Counted from the stretch's first letter, positions 33,368 to 43,556 are shown. The stretch is DNA of 64,000 bases from Crocinitomicaceae bacterium (GCA_023262855.1 JALQYQ010000035.1:1-64000); one strand, 5' to 3'. A program made the numbers and translations. The notes: generated from the sequence alone by a model not told the origin.

Positions 33368-34666
33368 TTAACGTTTCAAATGTTTCGTGAATTCCACCAA
33401 AAGTGTTGTTATGTCTTCGTATTCGACAAAACTTAAATTTGCTTGGGTATCGAACACGTCGTGGTAGTTTTTATTGGGTCCCATGGTATAAATGAAAAAT
33501 GCTGGAACGCCCATTTGTGTGAACCAATAATGATCTGAATTGGCAGCTGGACCGCGAGATTTAACCTGTTTCAAAAGGTTTTTCTCTGCATTGATAGCTT
33601 GTAATTGTTTGAATTCGTTTTCGAACAAGGTAGCATTCACAACGGTAATACCATCTTCACCACTACCCATGATATCTAAATTCAAGAGAAATGAAATTTT
33701 GTTTAACTTCACTAAGGGATGTTCAACAAAATGCTTGGATCCTAAAAGACCAGCTTCTTCTCCTGCGAAGGCGATGAATAAAATATTGTAATCAACAGGA
33801 TTTTCTTTAAAGTATTTGGCCATACTTAAGAGCATTGCTGTTCCACTTGCATTATCATTCGCCCCAGGAAAATATGTTTCAGCACCCATTCGTCCCAAAT
33901 GATCGTAGTGTGCCGTATAAACGACTGTTTTCTTTGATTTCTTCTTTGCTGGTAAGTAGGCAAAAACATTTCGTGATGTATAATTTTTAATCAGTTGGAC
34001 ATCGATGGAAATAGTGAAACTACTGGTTTTAGAAAAAATAGAATCTTGAATCTGAATCAAGGGATTTTTTAGCTGTTGATCGGAAACAGACCACGTAAAC
34101 TTTTGATTTGTTATTTCAATAACAGGCATCATTCCCGCTAATTCTTCTTTCAATCCAGCAACTTTTTTTAAGGTGTCGGCTGACAGATTTACAAAGTTTA
34201 ATGCTATCGCATTGTATTCTTTCCCGTTTGAAATTGATTTAATTTCTTCGATCAATTTTTCAACGTTTAAGGCTGTTTCAATCGGAATTAATTTTGGGTG
34301 AAGTTCTAATTTTCCTCCGGCACTTGCAGGATCAACCAAATAATGAACTCCTGGTGTAAGCGTTCGTCCATTGTGCTGAATAGACATTTTATTTGGAAAG
34401 GTATTTACATCCAACTTGAAGGACTGAAAATAGGATTTCTTCAATGGCTTCAATCCAATTTTTTTAAATTCAGCTACGATAAATTCCGCAGCCAATGAAT
34501 CTCCTTTATTCACATAGCCGCGACCATGGAATTCGGGAGAACAAAGCGTTTTTGTGATACGTTGTACTTCTTCAATTTGTGCAAATGTCTGATTACTATA
34601 AACAACCGAGATGAATAGAAGAACGAATAGTCCTTGTTTCATAAGCATTGAAGGCAACTTGAACAT
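33368..34666 (-). CDS. M28-family metallopeptidase (aminopeptidase), exported
   Basis: The 432-residue protein has a signal peptide (to about residue 30, QTFAQ). It has the M28 zinc-site pattern: H253 (TAHYDHLG), bridging D271 (GANDNASGT), catalytic E303 with E304 (AGEEAGLLG), D331 (LNLDIMG) and a late His in NSDHYWF. It likely removes N-terminal residues from peptides in the periplasm or outside. The start ATG is 5 bases after the stop of the acidic protein gene at 34672 on the same strand, so the two are cotranscribed. Substrate range is not known. Confidence 0.92.
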   Translation of the reverse strand: MFKLPSMLMKQGLFVLLFISVVYSNQTFAQIEEVQRITKTLCSPEFHGRGYVNKGDSLAAEFIVAEFKKIGLKPLKKSYFQSFKLDVNTFPNKMSIQHNGRTLTPGVHYLVDPASAGGKLELHPKLIPIETALNVEKLIEEIKSISNGKEYNAIALNFVNLSADTLKKVAGLKEELAGMMPVIEITNQKFTWSVSDQQLKNPLIQIQDSIFSKTSSFTISIDVQLIKNYTSRNVFAYLPAKKKSKKTVVYTAHYDHLGRMGAETYFPGANDNASGTAMLLSMAKYFKENPVDYNILFIAFAGEEAGLLGSKHFVEHPLVKLNKISFLLNLDIMGSGEDGITVVNATLFENEFKQLQAINAEKNLLKQVKSRGPAANSDHYWFTQMGVPAFFIYTMGPNKNYHDVFDTQANLSFVEYEDITTLLVEFTKHLKR

Positions 34667-34671
34667 GAAAA

Positions 34672-35490
34672 TTACTGTTGGTAACGACGTTTTAATTTAG
34701 CAACAAATTCTTCAACTGTTTCGCTTTTTAAATCCCAATTGTGATTATTGGCATAAGCGGATGCGCGAATCAGCATTTCTTCTCGAGAGCTTAAGTTGTC
34801 CAAAACTTTAATTGCATCAGAAAAAGCTTCACTTGATCCATCAAACAATTCATTGATGTATTGCAAGCGTTCATTTAATCCAAAAGCACCAATTAATGTG
34901 CTCAATGCGGTCATACCAAATTGAGGTGCCGAATCACCTGATTCCTTAGAAAATTTGTTGTAAAAATCTAAGTTGCTATTTTCCACAGGAGTAACTATTA
35001 CTTGCTCCATGGTAATATGCTCTTCATGAACTCCATCCTCTGTGCTTTCCGTGCTTGAAACAGATAAATGCTCAAAAGTATTGTCTTCTAAGACTTCTTC
35101 CTTTATTTGCTCAGCTGAATCATCGAATAATGAAAAATCGAATGCTGGTTGTTCTTCAATTTCTTCGATTTCTTCTTCGATAACTTCCTCTTCTACATCC
35201 AATTCGATTTCCAATTCAGGCATTGAATAGATCGGAGTTTCGACTACAGGTTCAGCTACAGGTACTGAAACAATTGATACTTCAACTTCAGGAGTTTGAA
35301 CAATAGGTCGTTCACCAAATATTTTTTCTTCAAAAGCTTTATAGCGCAGAATAATAGCACGTTCATGCAATTCCTGAGTGTTTACCACTAATTCTTCTAG
35401 TTCTTCACGTGTTAATTTTCCATGATTTAATTTTGAGAATGCTTCCTCAATTGCCATTAAACGCGCCTCAATTGTAGATAAATTTGCCAT
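34672..35490 (-). CDS. Acidic conserved protein of unknown function
   Basis: The 272-residue protein has a helical, charged N-terminal part (about 1-60; IEARLMAIEEAF), a long acidic Glu/Val/Pro-rich linker (about 65-170), and a compact C-terminal helical domain (about 185-272) with the segment ALSTLIGAFGLNERLQYINELF. It has no signal peptide, so it is cytoplasmic. The C-terminal domain resembles a conserved Bacteroidota region of unknown role. It is 5 bases from the M28 peptidase gene and divergent from tdk. Confidence 0.75.
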   Translation of the reverse strand: MANLSTIEARLMAIEEAFSKLNHGKLTREELEELVVNTQELHERAIILRYKAFEEKIFGERPIVQTPEVEVSIVSVPVAEPVVETPIYSMPELEIELDVEEEVIEEEIEEIEEQPAFDFSLFDDSAEQIKEEVLEDNTFEHLSVSSTESTEDGVHEEHITMEQVIVTPVENSNLDFYNKFSKESGDSAPQFGMTALSTLIGAFGLNERLQYINELFDGSSEAFSDAIKVLDNLSSREEMLIRASAYANNHNWDLKSETVEEFVAKLKRRYQQ

Positions 35491-35671
35491 ATTCTTTTGA
35501 ATCTCTATTTTTCAACATTTTTGTAAAGTTGCTAACGTTGCTTTGGCTATAAACAACAAAATAACGACTTTTAAAACGTAAAGTTACCGATGAGGTAGCA
35601 ACGCAAAATGATCACGAGAAGAAACTTGTCTTCGATGATTTGTTAATAACCTAAAGCGAGAAGAAAAAACG

Positions 35672-36247
35672 ATGTTTTTAGAGCAATTTCCTGGAGAAGG
35701 CAGACAAAATGGTTGGATTGAAGTAATCTGTGGATCCATGTTTTCTGGAAAAACAGAAGAGTTAATTCGTAGAATGAAACGTGCGCAGTTTGCCAATCAA
35801 AAATTAGTTTTATTTAAACCAATCATCGATGATCGCTACCACACAGAAAATGTTGTGAGTCACCAAGGTTCTAGTTTGAAGGCGATTCCTGTGAATGACT
35901 CCAAAGAAATTCTTGATCTTTGGAAAAATGAAAAAGTAGTTGCCATCGATGAAGCACAATTTTTTGATGAAGGAATCATCGATGTTTGCAACGAATTAGC
36001 AAAGAAAGGAACACGTGTTATTTTGGCTGGTTTGGACATGGATTACAAAGGTGTTCCATTTGGTCCAATGCCAAATTTACTTTCGATTGCAGAATATGTT
36101 ACGAAAGTGCATGCGATTTGCGTTTCTTGTGGTAATTTAGCTCAGTATTCGCATCGTACGGCAAATGAAACAGGTCAAGTGCTTGTTGGAGCAGTTGAAA
36201 AATATCAACCATTGTGTCGTGCGTGCTACAATAAAATTGCGCATTGA
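35672..36247 (+). CDS. tdk: Thymidine kinase
   Basis: This enzyme phosphorylates thymidine to dTMP in the salvage pathway. The 191-residue protein is the small type II (zinc-containing) form: P-loop GSMFSGKT (about 21-28), DEAQFF Walker B segment, lasso region with VEKYQP, and structural zinc cysteines CVSCG and CRACY. Its stop TGA overlaps the TTG start of murF-alr by 4 bases (36244-36247), which indicates translational coupling. Divergent from the acidic protein gene across about 180 bases. Confidence 0.95.
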   Translation: MFLEQFPGEGRQNGWIEVICGSMFSGKTEELIRRMKRAQFANQKLVLFKPIIDDRYHTENVVSHQGSSLKAIPVNDSKEILDLWKNEKVVAIDEAQFFDEGIIDVCNELAKKGTRVILAGLDMDYKGVPFGPMPNLLSIAEYVTKVHAICVSCGNLAQYSHRTANETGQVLVGAVEKYQPLCRACYNKIAH

Positions 36248-38550
36248 GATTAGGAATTGGATATAAAGAGTTCGTTAAACAGATTGAAGGAACAGCTGAT
36301 ACAAGCAGTTCTGCGTTTGTTATTGATCAAATTGTATACGATACACGTAAACTAGTCAGCGCAGACAACAGTGCATTTTTTGCATTGGAAGGTGAGTTCA
36401 GAGATGGACATGATTTCATTGAAAATGCCTACAAAAAAGGTATTCGCCTATTTGTTGTATCAAAGAAAATTGACCAAACACATTTTCCAAAAGCACATTT
36501 TATTTACGTTGACAATACACTTTTCGCAATTCAACGTTTAGCTGCTGCACATCGCTCTAAATTCTCATTTCCAATTGTTGCAATTACTGGAAGTGCAGGA
36601 AAAACAACTGTAAAAGAATGGTTGTATCATTTGTTAAGTCCGAGTCTGCGTGTTGTAAGAAGTCCGAAAAGTTATAATTCTCAATTGGGTGTTGCTTTGT
36701 CCTTGTTAGAATTGCATGCAGATTGTGATTTAGCATTGATTGAAGTCGGTATTTCGAAACCTGGAGAAATGCAGCGATTGAAGGAAATTGTAAATCCAAC
36801 AATCGGGGTTTTAACCTCTTTTGGACGTGCCCACGAGGAAAATTTTAAGTCGACCGAGGAGCATTTACACGAAAAGCTTGTGTTGTTCACTGAAACACAG
36901 AAAACATTTTTTCCGAATTCAATTTCCTTGGATGCAAGCCAACTAAAAGCTATTCATGGTGTTGCAATAAAACCTGAAGCCTTTAAAAAAGAGCTTGCTT
37001 TGGTTCCGTTTCAAGATCAAGTTGGACAAACAAATGCGCTTATTGCAATTGCTCTGGCAAAGCTGTTCTTGGAAGATGTCAAAACGCTAAAATCGAGTAT
37101 TCCGACCTTACCACAACTAGCTTTGAGAATGGAAACATTCGAAGGAACCAACGGAAACATGGTGATTAATGATACCTATAACTTGGATTTGGATGCTTTG
37201 AACCATTCTTTGGAGTACCAAATGCGCGTAGCTGGTGATCGTAAACGCGTTGTAATTATTGGTTTGGATGAAGACAATTATTTCCGTAAAAAAGAAGTGG
37301 AACAAGTTGTCAAAGGTTTTGCACCAGATCAAGTAGTGATTATCAAGAATAGCGATACAATCAAGCAACGGTTTGAGAATTCTGTCATTCTTATTAAAGG
37401 GACACGAAGGGCTGATATGCAACGTTTCGCACGTCAATTCCGATTGAAAAACCATAAAACTTTTGTGGAAATTGATTTAAGTGCGGTGCGACATAACATG
37501 ACTGTTTTCAAACAGCAATTGGCGCCCAAAACCAAATTGTTGGCAATGGTTAAAGCGCAATCTTATGGTTCTGGTGTTGAGAAAATGGCGGCTTTCCTTG
37601 AACAACAAGGAGTCAATTATCTTGGAGTCGCATATGCTGATGAAGGTGTTGAATTGCGCAAACAAGGAATAAAATTGCCCATTTTAGTAATGAACGCTGA
37701 AGAAGATGGCTTTGAAGATTGTATCAATTACAACTTAGAACCTGCGATTTATTCATTTCAGCAATTGGATCAATTTGTTAAAGAGTTGATTTTTCAAGGT
37801 CAGATAGATTATCCTGTCCATTTGAAAATTGATACAGGAATGAAGCGATTAGGCTTCGAATTGTTTGATATTCCGCGTGTTTGCGAAATTATCAAATCAC
37901 AACCTGAAATAAAAATCAAAACAGTTTACTCGCATTTGTCGGATGCAGATAATCGTCGTGATAAGCGATTTACGCACCATCAAATCCAAAAATTCAATCA
38001 GGCAACACATCTGTTGAATCAACAATTGAATTATCATTTCGATCGCCATATTCAAAATTCAGAAGGTATTGCCAATTTTCCTGAAGCACAGTTTGAAATG
38101 GTTCGTTTAGGAATAGGGATGTATGGACTCAGCTCAAACCCGATGATTCAACTAAAATTGCAACCCGTCTTGAAATGGTTCAGCTCTGTTTCTCAAGTGA
38201 AAACCTTGTCAAAAGGAGAAAGTGTTGGTTATAATCGCACATTCATTGCTGAAAAAGAGATGAAGATTGCAGTTGTTCCTGTTGGCTATGCAGATGGGTT
38301 CAGACGATCACTTGGTAATGGAAAGGGTGGAGTAGTGCTACATGGAACATTTTGTCCAACGGTTGGGCGCGTTTGCATGGATATGATCATGGTCGATGTG
38401 ACGAAATTACACGTAAAAGAAGGCGATAAAGTTGAAATTATTGGTTCAAAACAAACAATTCAAAAATTCGCTGATGCCATGGATACAATTCCGTATGAGG
38501 TCATGACGAACATTTCGAAACGTGTGCACCGTGTTTATTTAGAAGATTGA
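36244..38550 (+). CDS. alr: Bifunctional MurF-like ligase / alanine racemase fusion
   Basis: The 768-residue protein has an N-terminal MurF-type ligase part (P-loop GSAGKTT, about 116-122; GRAHEENF; NDTYNLD) and a C-terminal fold-III alanine racemase (PLP lysine about K437 in VKAQSYGSG; catalytic Tyr about Y663 in VGYNRTF). The racemase supplies D-Ala and the ligase part would add D-Ala-D-Ala to the UDP-MurNAc tripeptide. Such fusions are common in Bacteroidota, often besides a separate murF, so the ligase half may be partly relaxed. No ATG exists near the N-terminus; the start is TTG at 36244, overlapping the tdk stop as ttga. Confidence 0.93.
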   Translation: MRLGIGYKEFVKQIEGTADTSSSAFVIDQIVYDTRKLVSADNSAFFALEGEFRDGHDFIENAYKKGIRLFVVSKKIDQTHFPKAHFIYVDNTLFAIQRLAAAHRSKFSFPIVAITGSAGKTTVKEWLYHLLSPSLRVVRSPKSYNSQLGVALSLLELHADCDLALIEVGISKPGEMQRLKEIVNPTIGVLTSFGRAHEENFKSTEEHLHEKLVLFTETQKTFFPNSISLDASQLKAIHGVAIKPEAFKKELALVPFQDQVGQTNALIAIALAKLFLEDVKTLKSSIPTLPQLALRMETFEGTNGNMVINDTYNLDLDALNHSLEYQMRVAGDRKRVVIIGLDEDNYFRKKEVEQVVKGFAPDQVVIIKNSDTIKQRFENSVILIKGTRRADMQRFARQFRLKNHKTFVEIDLSAVRHNMTVFKQQLAPKTKLLAMVKAQSYGSGVEKMAAFLEQQGVNYLGVAYADEGVELRKQGIKLPILVMNAEEDGFEDCINYNLEPAIYSFQQLDQFVKELIFQGQIDYPVHLKIDTGMKRLGFELFDIPRVCEIIKSQPEIKIKTVYSHLSDADNRRDKRFTHHQIQKFNQATHLLNQQLNYHFDRHIQNSEGIANFPEAQFEMVRLGIGMYGLSSNPMIQLKLQPVLKWFSSVSQVKTLSKGESVGYNRTFIAEKEMKIAVVPVGYADGFRRSLGNGKGGVVLHGTFCPTVGRVCMDMIMVDVTKLHVKEGDKVEIIGSKQTIQKFADAMDTIPYEVMTNISKRVHRVYLED

Positions 38551-38713
38551 TGTTGTTTTGATTGTAGGGTCGTAGATTTATCGCGACCAAGTGGCAAAAC
38601 ATTTATATTTAATGGAGCTTTTATTAATGATTGTAGCGAGATTTGATAATTGCGAATTTAAATATTTAAATTTTGCAAAGCAAAGGATTCCATTTATCAA
38701 ATAGTCGAAATAC

Positions 38714-39280
38714 CTACGACAACAAACGAATGCATTCTTCTCTCTGTGCCCAAATTTCGTCAAAAGTCAAGTTTAATTCTGGTTTTCGTGCAACCCATCT
38801 TCTCAAATAATCTTGATGAATTTTTTCTTTCCAATCGCCTGTTTGATGCGGTTCAATGCGCTGTTCACGAATCAATTTAGGCTCAATTAAAGCCAAACGG
38901 TTGTTTTTTGATGTGAAATCATATCGATCATGCGTACTTAATCGAAAAAAGCAATGCATTTCTGGTAAATTATTGTACGGTTTATCCTTAAAAAAATCCG
39001 TTAATTCAACATGGGTTTCTGGACTCATCAAGAATATTCCTGCAATCAGTTCTATTTCTTCAAGATTATTTTCTTCGCACAATCGCGCCAAAATTCCATG
39101 TTTTGAAGAACATGTGCCGCGATTTTCTGTTAAAACTAACTCCAATTTGTCGCGATCTGAAATTCGTCCGTAAGGTAAATTTTCGATGAAATCACAAGCC
39201 GCAGAAAACATCGTTATTCCGCGTTCACGAAATTGTTGTGAGAACTGTCCTTCTTCAAGCTGAAAATCAGGTAGTGCCAT
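38714..39280 (-). CDS. Transglutaminase-like conserved protein
   Basis: The 188-residue protein has no signal peptide. It contains the segment NRGTCSSKHGIL (Cys near residue 56) and a later PEMHCFFRL (His near residue 107), in the order and spacing seen in transglutaminase-like cysteine enzymes, with D in the following THDRYDF as a possible third residue. A peptidase- or amidase-like role is inference only. It is followed on its 5' side, after 4 bases, by the LEA-type lipoprotein gene, so the two are probably cotranscribed with the dipeptidase gene upstream. Confidence 0.7.
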   Translation of the reverse strand: MALPDFQLEEGQFSQQFRERGITMFSAACDFIENLPYGRISDRDKLELVLTENRGTCSSKHGILARLCEENNLEEIELIAGIFLMSPETHVELTDFFKDKPYNNLPEMHCFFRLSTHDRYDFTSKNNRLALIEPKLIREQRIEPHQTGDWKEKIHQDYLRRWVARKPELNLTFDEIWAQREECIRLLS

Positions 39281-39284
39281 TGTT

Positions 39285-39746
39285 TTATTTTCCGAGATTT
39301 AAGTCTTTTCCTGAAATTGTCTTGGTTTCATCAACTTCAACCTTTTTTGAAAGAAAGAAAATGCCTCCTTTTACTTTGCCTTTGATGCGAACTTTTACTT
39401 GGTCTTTTTTCGCGTAACGCAATGCTGTGAACATTGCTCCATCTTCTAATGTTGCCAAAAGAGAAAGCGAAAGCGAACTCTCTTGTTTCGCTTTCATTTT
39501 CACTTTTTTATTTAATTTGACTGTTCCCATTAATTGATCCTCGAGGTAAACTTCAACCGTGGAAGGTTTAATTTTCAAGGCATACCAATTGGGATTGTAT
39601 ACTTTTATTCCGGCCGATAAAGAAATTTCTTGACCGTCCATTTTTTCCATTTTCACACCTTCTGAGCCACGAAATTCAGGTTCTTGAAATGTTGCACATC
39701 CCGTTAAAAGAACAAATGCTATTAGAATAAACAAGAATTTTTTCAT
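39285..39746 (-). CDS. Lipoprotein with LEA14-like (water-stress) domain
   Basis: The 153-residue protein has a lipoprotein signal (LLTGC, Cys 17). The rest is a beta-sandwich of the LEA type 2 / LEA14-like kind: alternating strands, the typical VYNPNWYALKIKPSTVEVYLED segment (about 49-70), and a basic strand near the end. Such domains in bacterial lipoproteins are of unknown function, possibly binding or stabilising envelope components. Its start lies 17 bases from the stop of the M20 dipeptidase gene on the same strand. Confidence 0.8.
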   Translation of the reverse strand: MKKFLFILIAFVLLTGCATFQEPEFRGSEGVKMEKMDGQEISLSAGIKVYNPNWYALKIKPSTVEVYLEDQLMGTVKLNKKVKMKAKQESSLSLSLLATLEDGAMFTALRYAKKDQVKVRIKGKVKGGIFFLSKKVEVDETKTISGKDLNLGK

Positions 39747-39763
39747 GACTTTTAGGTTTTATA

Positions 39764-41152
39764 TTACTTTGATAATTCCGTAAAATGCTTGTAGAAATGA
39801 GGAATAGTTTCGATTCCTTTGTAGAAATTAAACAAACCATAATGCTCATTTGGTGAGTGAATTGCATCGCTGTCTAAACCAAAGCCCATTAAAATTGTTT
39901 TTAATCCCAACACTTTTTCAAACATTGCAACAATTGGAATACTTCCACCGCTTCGAACTGGAATTGGTTTCTTACCGAATGTAGCTTCGTATGCCATTGA
40001 TGCAGCCTTATAACCGATAGAATCGATTGGCGTTACAGCTGCTTCACCACCGTGATGCGGTTTTACTGTTACTTTTACACTTGCAGGTGCAATTGATTCA
40101 AAATGATTTTTAAATAATTCAGTGATTTCATGAGGATCTTGATCTGGTACCAAGCGCATTGAAATTTTCGCATATGCTTTTGAGGCGATAACTGTTTTTG
40201 CCCCTTCACCTGTGTATCCACCCCAAATTCCATTCACATCCAGTGTTGGTCGAATCGAACCTCTTTCCATAGTTGAATATCCAGCTTCACCCATTACATC
40301 AGCAATGTCCAACGCTTTGCAGTATTTTTCATGAGAAAACGGAGCTTTTGCCATTTCAGCTCGCTCTTCATCTGAAAGTTCAACAACTTTGTCATAGAAT
40401 CCCGGAATTGTAATGTGATTATTTTCATCGTGTAAGGAAGCAATCATTTTTGCTAAAGTATTGATTGGATTTGCAACACAACCACCATACAAACCAGAAT
40501 GTAAATCCCTGTTTGGTCCAGTAACTTCCACTTCAACATAGCTCAATCCTCTCAATCCAGTTGTAATTGAAGGAACATCGTTTGCTAACATTCCGGTATC
40601 AGAAACAAGAATAATATCGGCTTTCAATTTTTCCACATTTTGAGTAACGAAGATTCCTAAGTTTTCACTTCCAACTTCTTCTTCACCTTCAATCATGAAT
40701 TTCACATTACATGGCAATTCATTTGCTTTTAACATAGCTTCAACTGCTTTCACATGCATGAACATTTGACCTTTATCGTCACAAGCACCACGTGCAAAAA
40801 TCGCTCCTTCTGGATGAATTTCTGTCGCTTTGATTACTGGTTCAAATGCTGGACTTGTCCAAAGTTCGATTGGATCAGCAGGTTGTACATCGTAATGACC
40901 ATAAACCAATACAGTTGGCAAAGACGCATCTATCATCTTTTCACCGTAAACGATTGGATATCCTGCCGTTTCGCAAACTTCAACCTTCTCAATACCAATA
41001 CGTGTTAAATCTTCAGCAATTTTGTGGGCGGTTGCATGAACATCTTTCGCATAAGTTGGGTCAGCTGAAATTGATGGAATTTTAAGTAAATCAATTAGTT
41101 CGTTTAAAAAACGTTCTTTGTTTTCGGTGATAAAGTTTTGTGTTGAATTCAT
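39764..41152 (-). CDS. M20-family metallo-dipeptidase
   Basis: The 462-residue cytoplasmic protein has the M20 pattern: H86 and D88 (YGHYDVQ), bridging acid in GACDDKGQ (about D125), catalytic and ligand acids in EGEEEVGS (about 155-162), and the dimerisation-lid HSGLYGG segment. It belongs to the dipeptidase group related to carnosinase and CPG2, rather than to succinyl-diaminopimelate enzymes. It probably degrades dipeptides taken up or produced in the cell. It is the first of three closely spaced minus-strand genes (with the lipoprotein and transglutaminase-like genes). Confidence 0.92.
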   Translation of the reverse strand: MNSTQNFITENKERFLNELIDLLKIPSISADPTYAKDVHATAHKIAEDLTRIGIEKVEVCETAGYPIVYGEKMIDASLPTVLVYGHYDVQPADPIELWTSPAFEPVIKATEIHPEGAIFARGACDDKGQMFMHVKAVEAMLKANELPCNVKFMIEGEEEVGSENLGIFVTQNVEKLKADIILVSDTGMLANDVPSITTGLRGLSYVEVEVTGPNRDLHSGLYGGCVANPINTLAKMIASLHDENNHITIPGFYDKVVELSDEERAEMAKAPFSHEKYCKALDIADVMGEAGYSTMERGSIRPTLDVNGIWGGYTGEGAKTVIASKAYAKISMRLVPDQDPHEITELFKNHFESIAPASVKVTVKPHHGGEAAVTPIDSIGYKAASMAYEATFGKKPIPVRSGGSIPIVAMFEKVLGLKTILMGFGLDSDAIHSPNEHYGLFNFYKGIETIPHFYKHFTELSK

Positions 41153-41279
41153 CTTTGATTTCTATTGAATGATACTGGTCAAAATTCGGAATAATTCCCG
41201 AAAAAATTGGTGGACTTAACTTTTTTCTTCAAATTCGTGCAACCAAAAATCAAAAACGACTGTCTTAGGACTACATAAA

Positions 41280-41287
41280 TACTTTTG
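41280..41287 (+). promoter_or_regulatory. TAnnTTTG box very close to a start codon
   Basis: tacttttg fits the Bacteroidota -7 consensus and lies 4 bases before the ATG at 41292. If real, the transcript would be leaderless or nearly so. No clear -33 element is seen, so this is weak. Confidence 0.3.
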
Positions 41288-41291
41288 TATA

Positions 41292-43538
41292 ATGATGAAA
41301 TCAATATTATTTACGATTATTGCTTTGACTTTAGGCTTTTCGTCAACTGCTCAAATTACGGTCTCCAATACTCAAACACCGAACCAATTAGTTCAAAATG
41401 TATTATTGGGATTTGGGGTAACAGCGACTAATATTACCATCAATGGTAGTGCAGCTAATTCAAATAATTTATTTGGAAATGTTACGTATTTCACATCTGG
41501 AAATTCAACCTTTCCAATTCAATCGGGAGTTTTGCTAACTACTGGAAATGGTGTTGGTGCAATAGGGCCAAATTCATCAGGTAGTTTCACGAATAACTCA
41601 CCAGCTACACCTTCTGTTTCAACCGATCCAGCATTAAATTACATTGCGAATAGCGGTGTAACAAATGGTGTTGTTTTAGAATTTGATTTCATTCCTTCAG
41701 GAGATACAATTTCATTTAATTATTTGTTCGGATCGGATGAATATCCAGAATATTCACCCTCAACATTTAATGATGCGTTTGGATTCATTTTATGGGGTCC
41801 TGGAATCAGTGGTCCATACACAATGGCAGGCTATCCAGCTGGAGGAGCAAATTTAGCCGTTGTTCCTGGTACATCAACTCCGGTAACAATTAATAATGTT
41901 GGTCCTGGTGCCGCACAAAATCCAACGTATTATCAAAATAATTTAGGTGGTGCTGCATACGGAACGGCTATTCAATACGATGGTACAACAACATTATTAT
42001 CAGCTAATGCAGATGTTCAATGTGGACAAACGTATCACATCAAGTTGTGTATTTCAAATGTTGGTGACCAAGCCTTTGATTCTGGTGTATTCTTACAAGC
42101 AAACTCATTTAGTTCAGAAGCTGTTGAGATTGCAGTAGCAACTGTTTCTGGAGATACAAGTGTATTTGAAGGATGTACCGATGCAAGTTTAATGTTCATT
42201 CGTCCTCAAACACAGTTGGGAGATACAATGATCATCAACTATCAAATTTCAGGAACTGCAACAATGGGTGCTGACTACAATAATTTAGCAAATCCAATTA
42301 CATTCTTACCAGGAGAAGACACAATCGTGTTAACTATCAATCCAACATTTGATGGAATTCCAGATAATAATGAATATGTGACAATTACTGCAATGACAAT
42401 TTCGCAATGTGGTGACACGATAATATCATCTGGAACACTTTATATTGTTGATGATGTCGTTGTTAATATAACTGAAAGTGATCCTACCGTCTATTGTGTA
42501 ACAGATTCTGTATTGGTAACCGCAACTGCAACAGGTTTGTTTGGACCGTTTACATATGATTGGGCGGATGGACAAGTTGGAGATACGGCCTATTATCCTA
42601 CTGTACAAGGAACAATGACTGGATCAATCGATTATTATGTAACAGCCACTAACTCCTGTGGATATACTGGTGTTGATACTGTGACTGTTACACTGAATCA
42701 AACGCTTGCGGTAGATACAATGATGACAGGACCAGCAACATGTGAACCTGTAGGTTGGGTTTCAGGGATGATAACAGGTCAAACTGGTGTTCCATCATAC
42801 CAATGGACAGGACCAGGGCCAAATAGTCCAAATTCAATTGATGCTTCAGTTTGGCAAAATTTATCATCTGGTTGGTATTATTTCAATGTGTTTGATAATG
42901 TTTGTGAAGTACATGATAGTGTTTTTGTTGATATTTTGAATCCTCCAATGGCTCAATTTACAGCAACTCCAAGTTCTGGATGTTCACCGTTAACGGTCAA
43001 TTTGATTAATACAAGTCAAAATGCGTTGAATTACATCTGGGATTTTGGAAATGGTCAAAATGCGAACGTAACAACAACAGCAAATCAGGTTCAAATTTAT
43101 AATTCATCTGCTGTTGTTCGTTTGATTGCTGCTCAAGGAAATTGTGCTGATACTGCTTATCAAACTATCACAGTAAATATCTGTGGTTGTATGGATCCAA
43201 ATGCTACAAATTACAATCCTTTGGCAAATTTTGATGATGGTTCTTGTATGTATCCAACTCCAATTGTCGAGGCTCCAAACGTTTTCACTCCAAATGGTGA
43301 TAACGCAAATGATTTATTCTATTTGACAACAGAAAACTCGACTTCTATTGAGCTAACGATCCTAAACCGTTGGGGCAATGTAATGTATAATAAAGAAGGT
43401 GTTAATCCTGCTTGGGACGGTAAATCTCAAGGCGGCGCTTTAGCGGAAGAAGGAGTATACTTCTATAAATACATTGTGAAAGGATTCAATGACCAAGTAG
43501 TTGAAGGTCATGGATTCTTACATCTGGTAAGACACTAA
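41292..43538 (+). CDS. T9SS type B (gliding-motility CTD) protein with choice-of-anchor L domain
   Basis: The 748-residue protein has a signal peptide (to about residue 20, SSTAQ). The N-terminal 250 residues match the choice-of-anchor L type domain (VLLTTGNG, LEFDFIPSGDTISFNYLFGSDEYPEY, NDAFGFILWG). Calx-beta-like and PKD-like beta domains follow (PKD near residues 553-620, SGCSPLTVNLINTS, WDFGNGQ). The C-terminus is a gliding-motility-associated type B sorting domain (APNVFTPNGDNANDLF, NRWGNVMYN, GVYFYKY). It should be secreted by T9SS and attach by the type B route. A role as surface adhesin is inference. Confidence 0.9.
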   Translation: MMKSILFTIIALTLGFSSTAQITVSNTQTPNQLVQNVLLGFGVTATNITINGSAANSNNLFGNVTYFTSGNSTFPIQSGVLLTTGNGVGAIGPNSSGSFTNNSPATPSVSTDPALNYIANSGVTNGVVLEFDFIPSGDTISFNYLFGSDEYPEYSPSTFNDAFGFILWGPGISGPYTMAGYPAGGANLAVVPGTSTPVTINNVGPGAAQNPTYYQNNLGGAAYGTAIQYDGTTTLLSANADVQCGQTYHIKLCISNVGDQAFDSGVFLQANSFSSEAVEIAVATVSGDTSVFEGCTDASLMFIRPQTQLGDTMIINYQISGTATMGADYNNLANPITFLPGEDTIVLTINPTFDGIPDNNEYVTITAMTISQCGDTIISSGTLYIVDDVVVNITESDPTVYCVTDSVLVTATATGLFGPFTYDWADGQVGDTAYYPTVQGTMTGSIDYYVTATNSCGYTGVDTVTVTLNQTLAVDTMMTGPATCEPVGWVSGMITGQTGVPSYQWTGPGPNSPNSIDASVWQNLSSGWYYFNVFDNVCEVHDSVFVDILNPPMAQFTATPSSGCSPLTVNLINTSQNALNYIWDFGNGQNANVTTTANQVQIYNSSAVVRLIAAQGNCADTAYQTITVNICGCMDPNATNYNPLANFDDGSCMYPTPIVEAPNVFTPNGDNANDLFYLTTENSTSIELTILNRWGNVMYNKEGVNPAWDGKSQGGALAEEGVYFYKYIVKGFNDQVVEGHGFLHLVRH

Positions 43539-43556
43539 TTTTAGAAAACAGAATAT

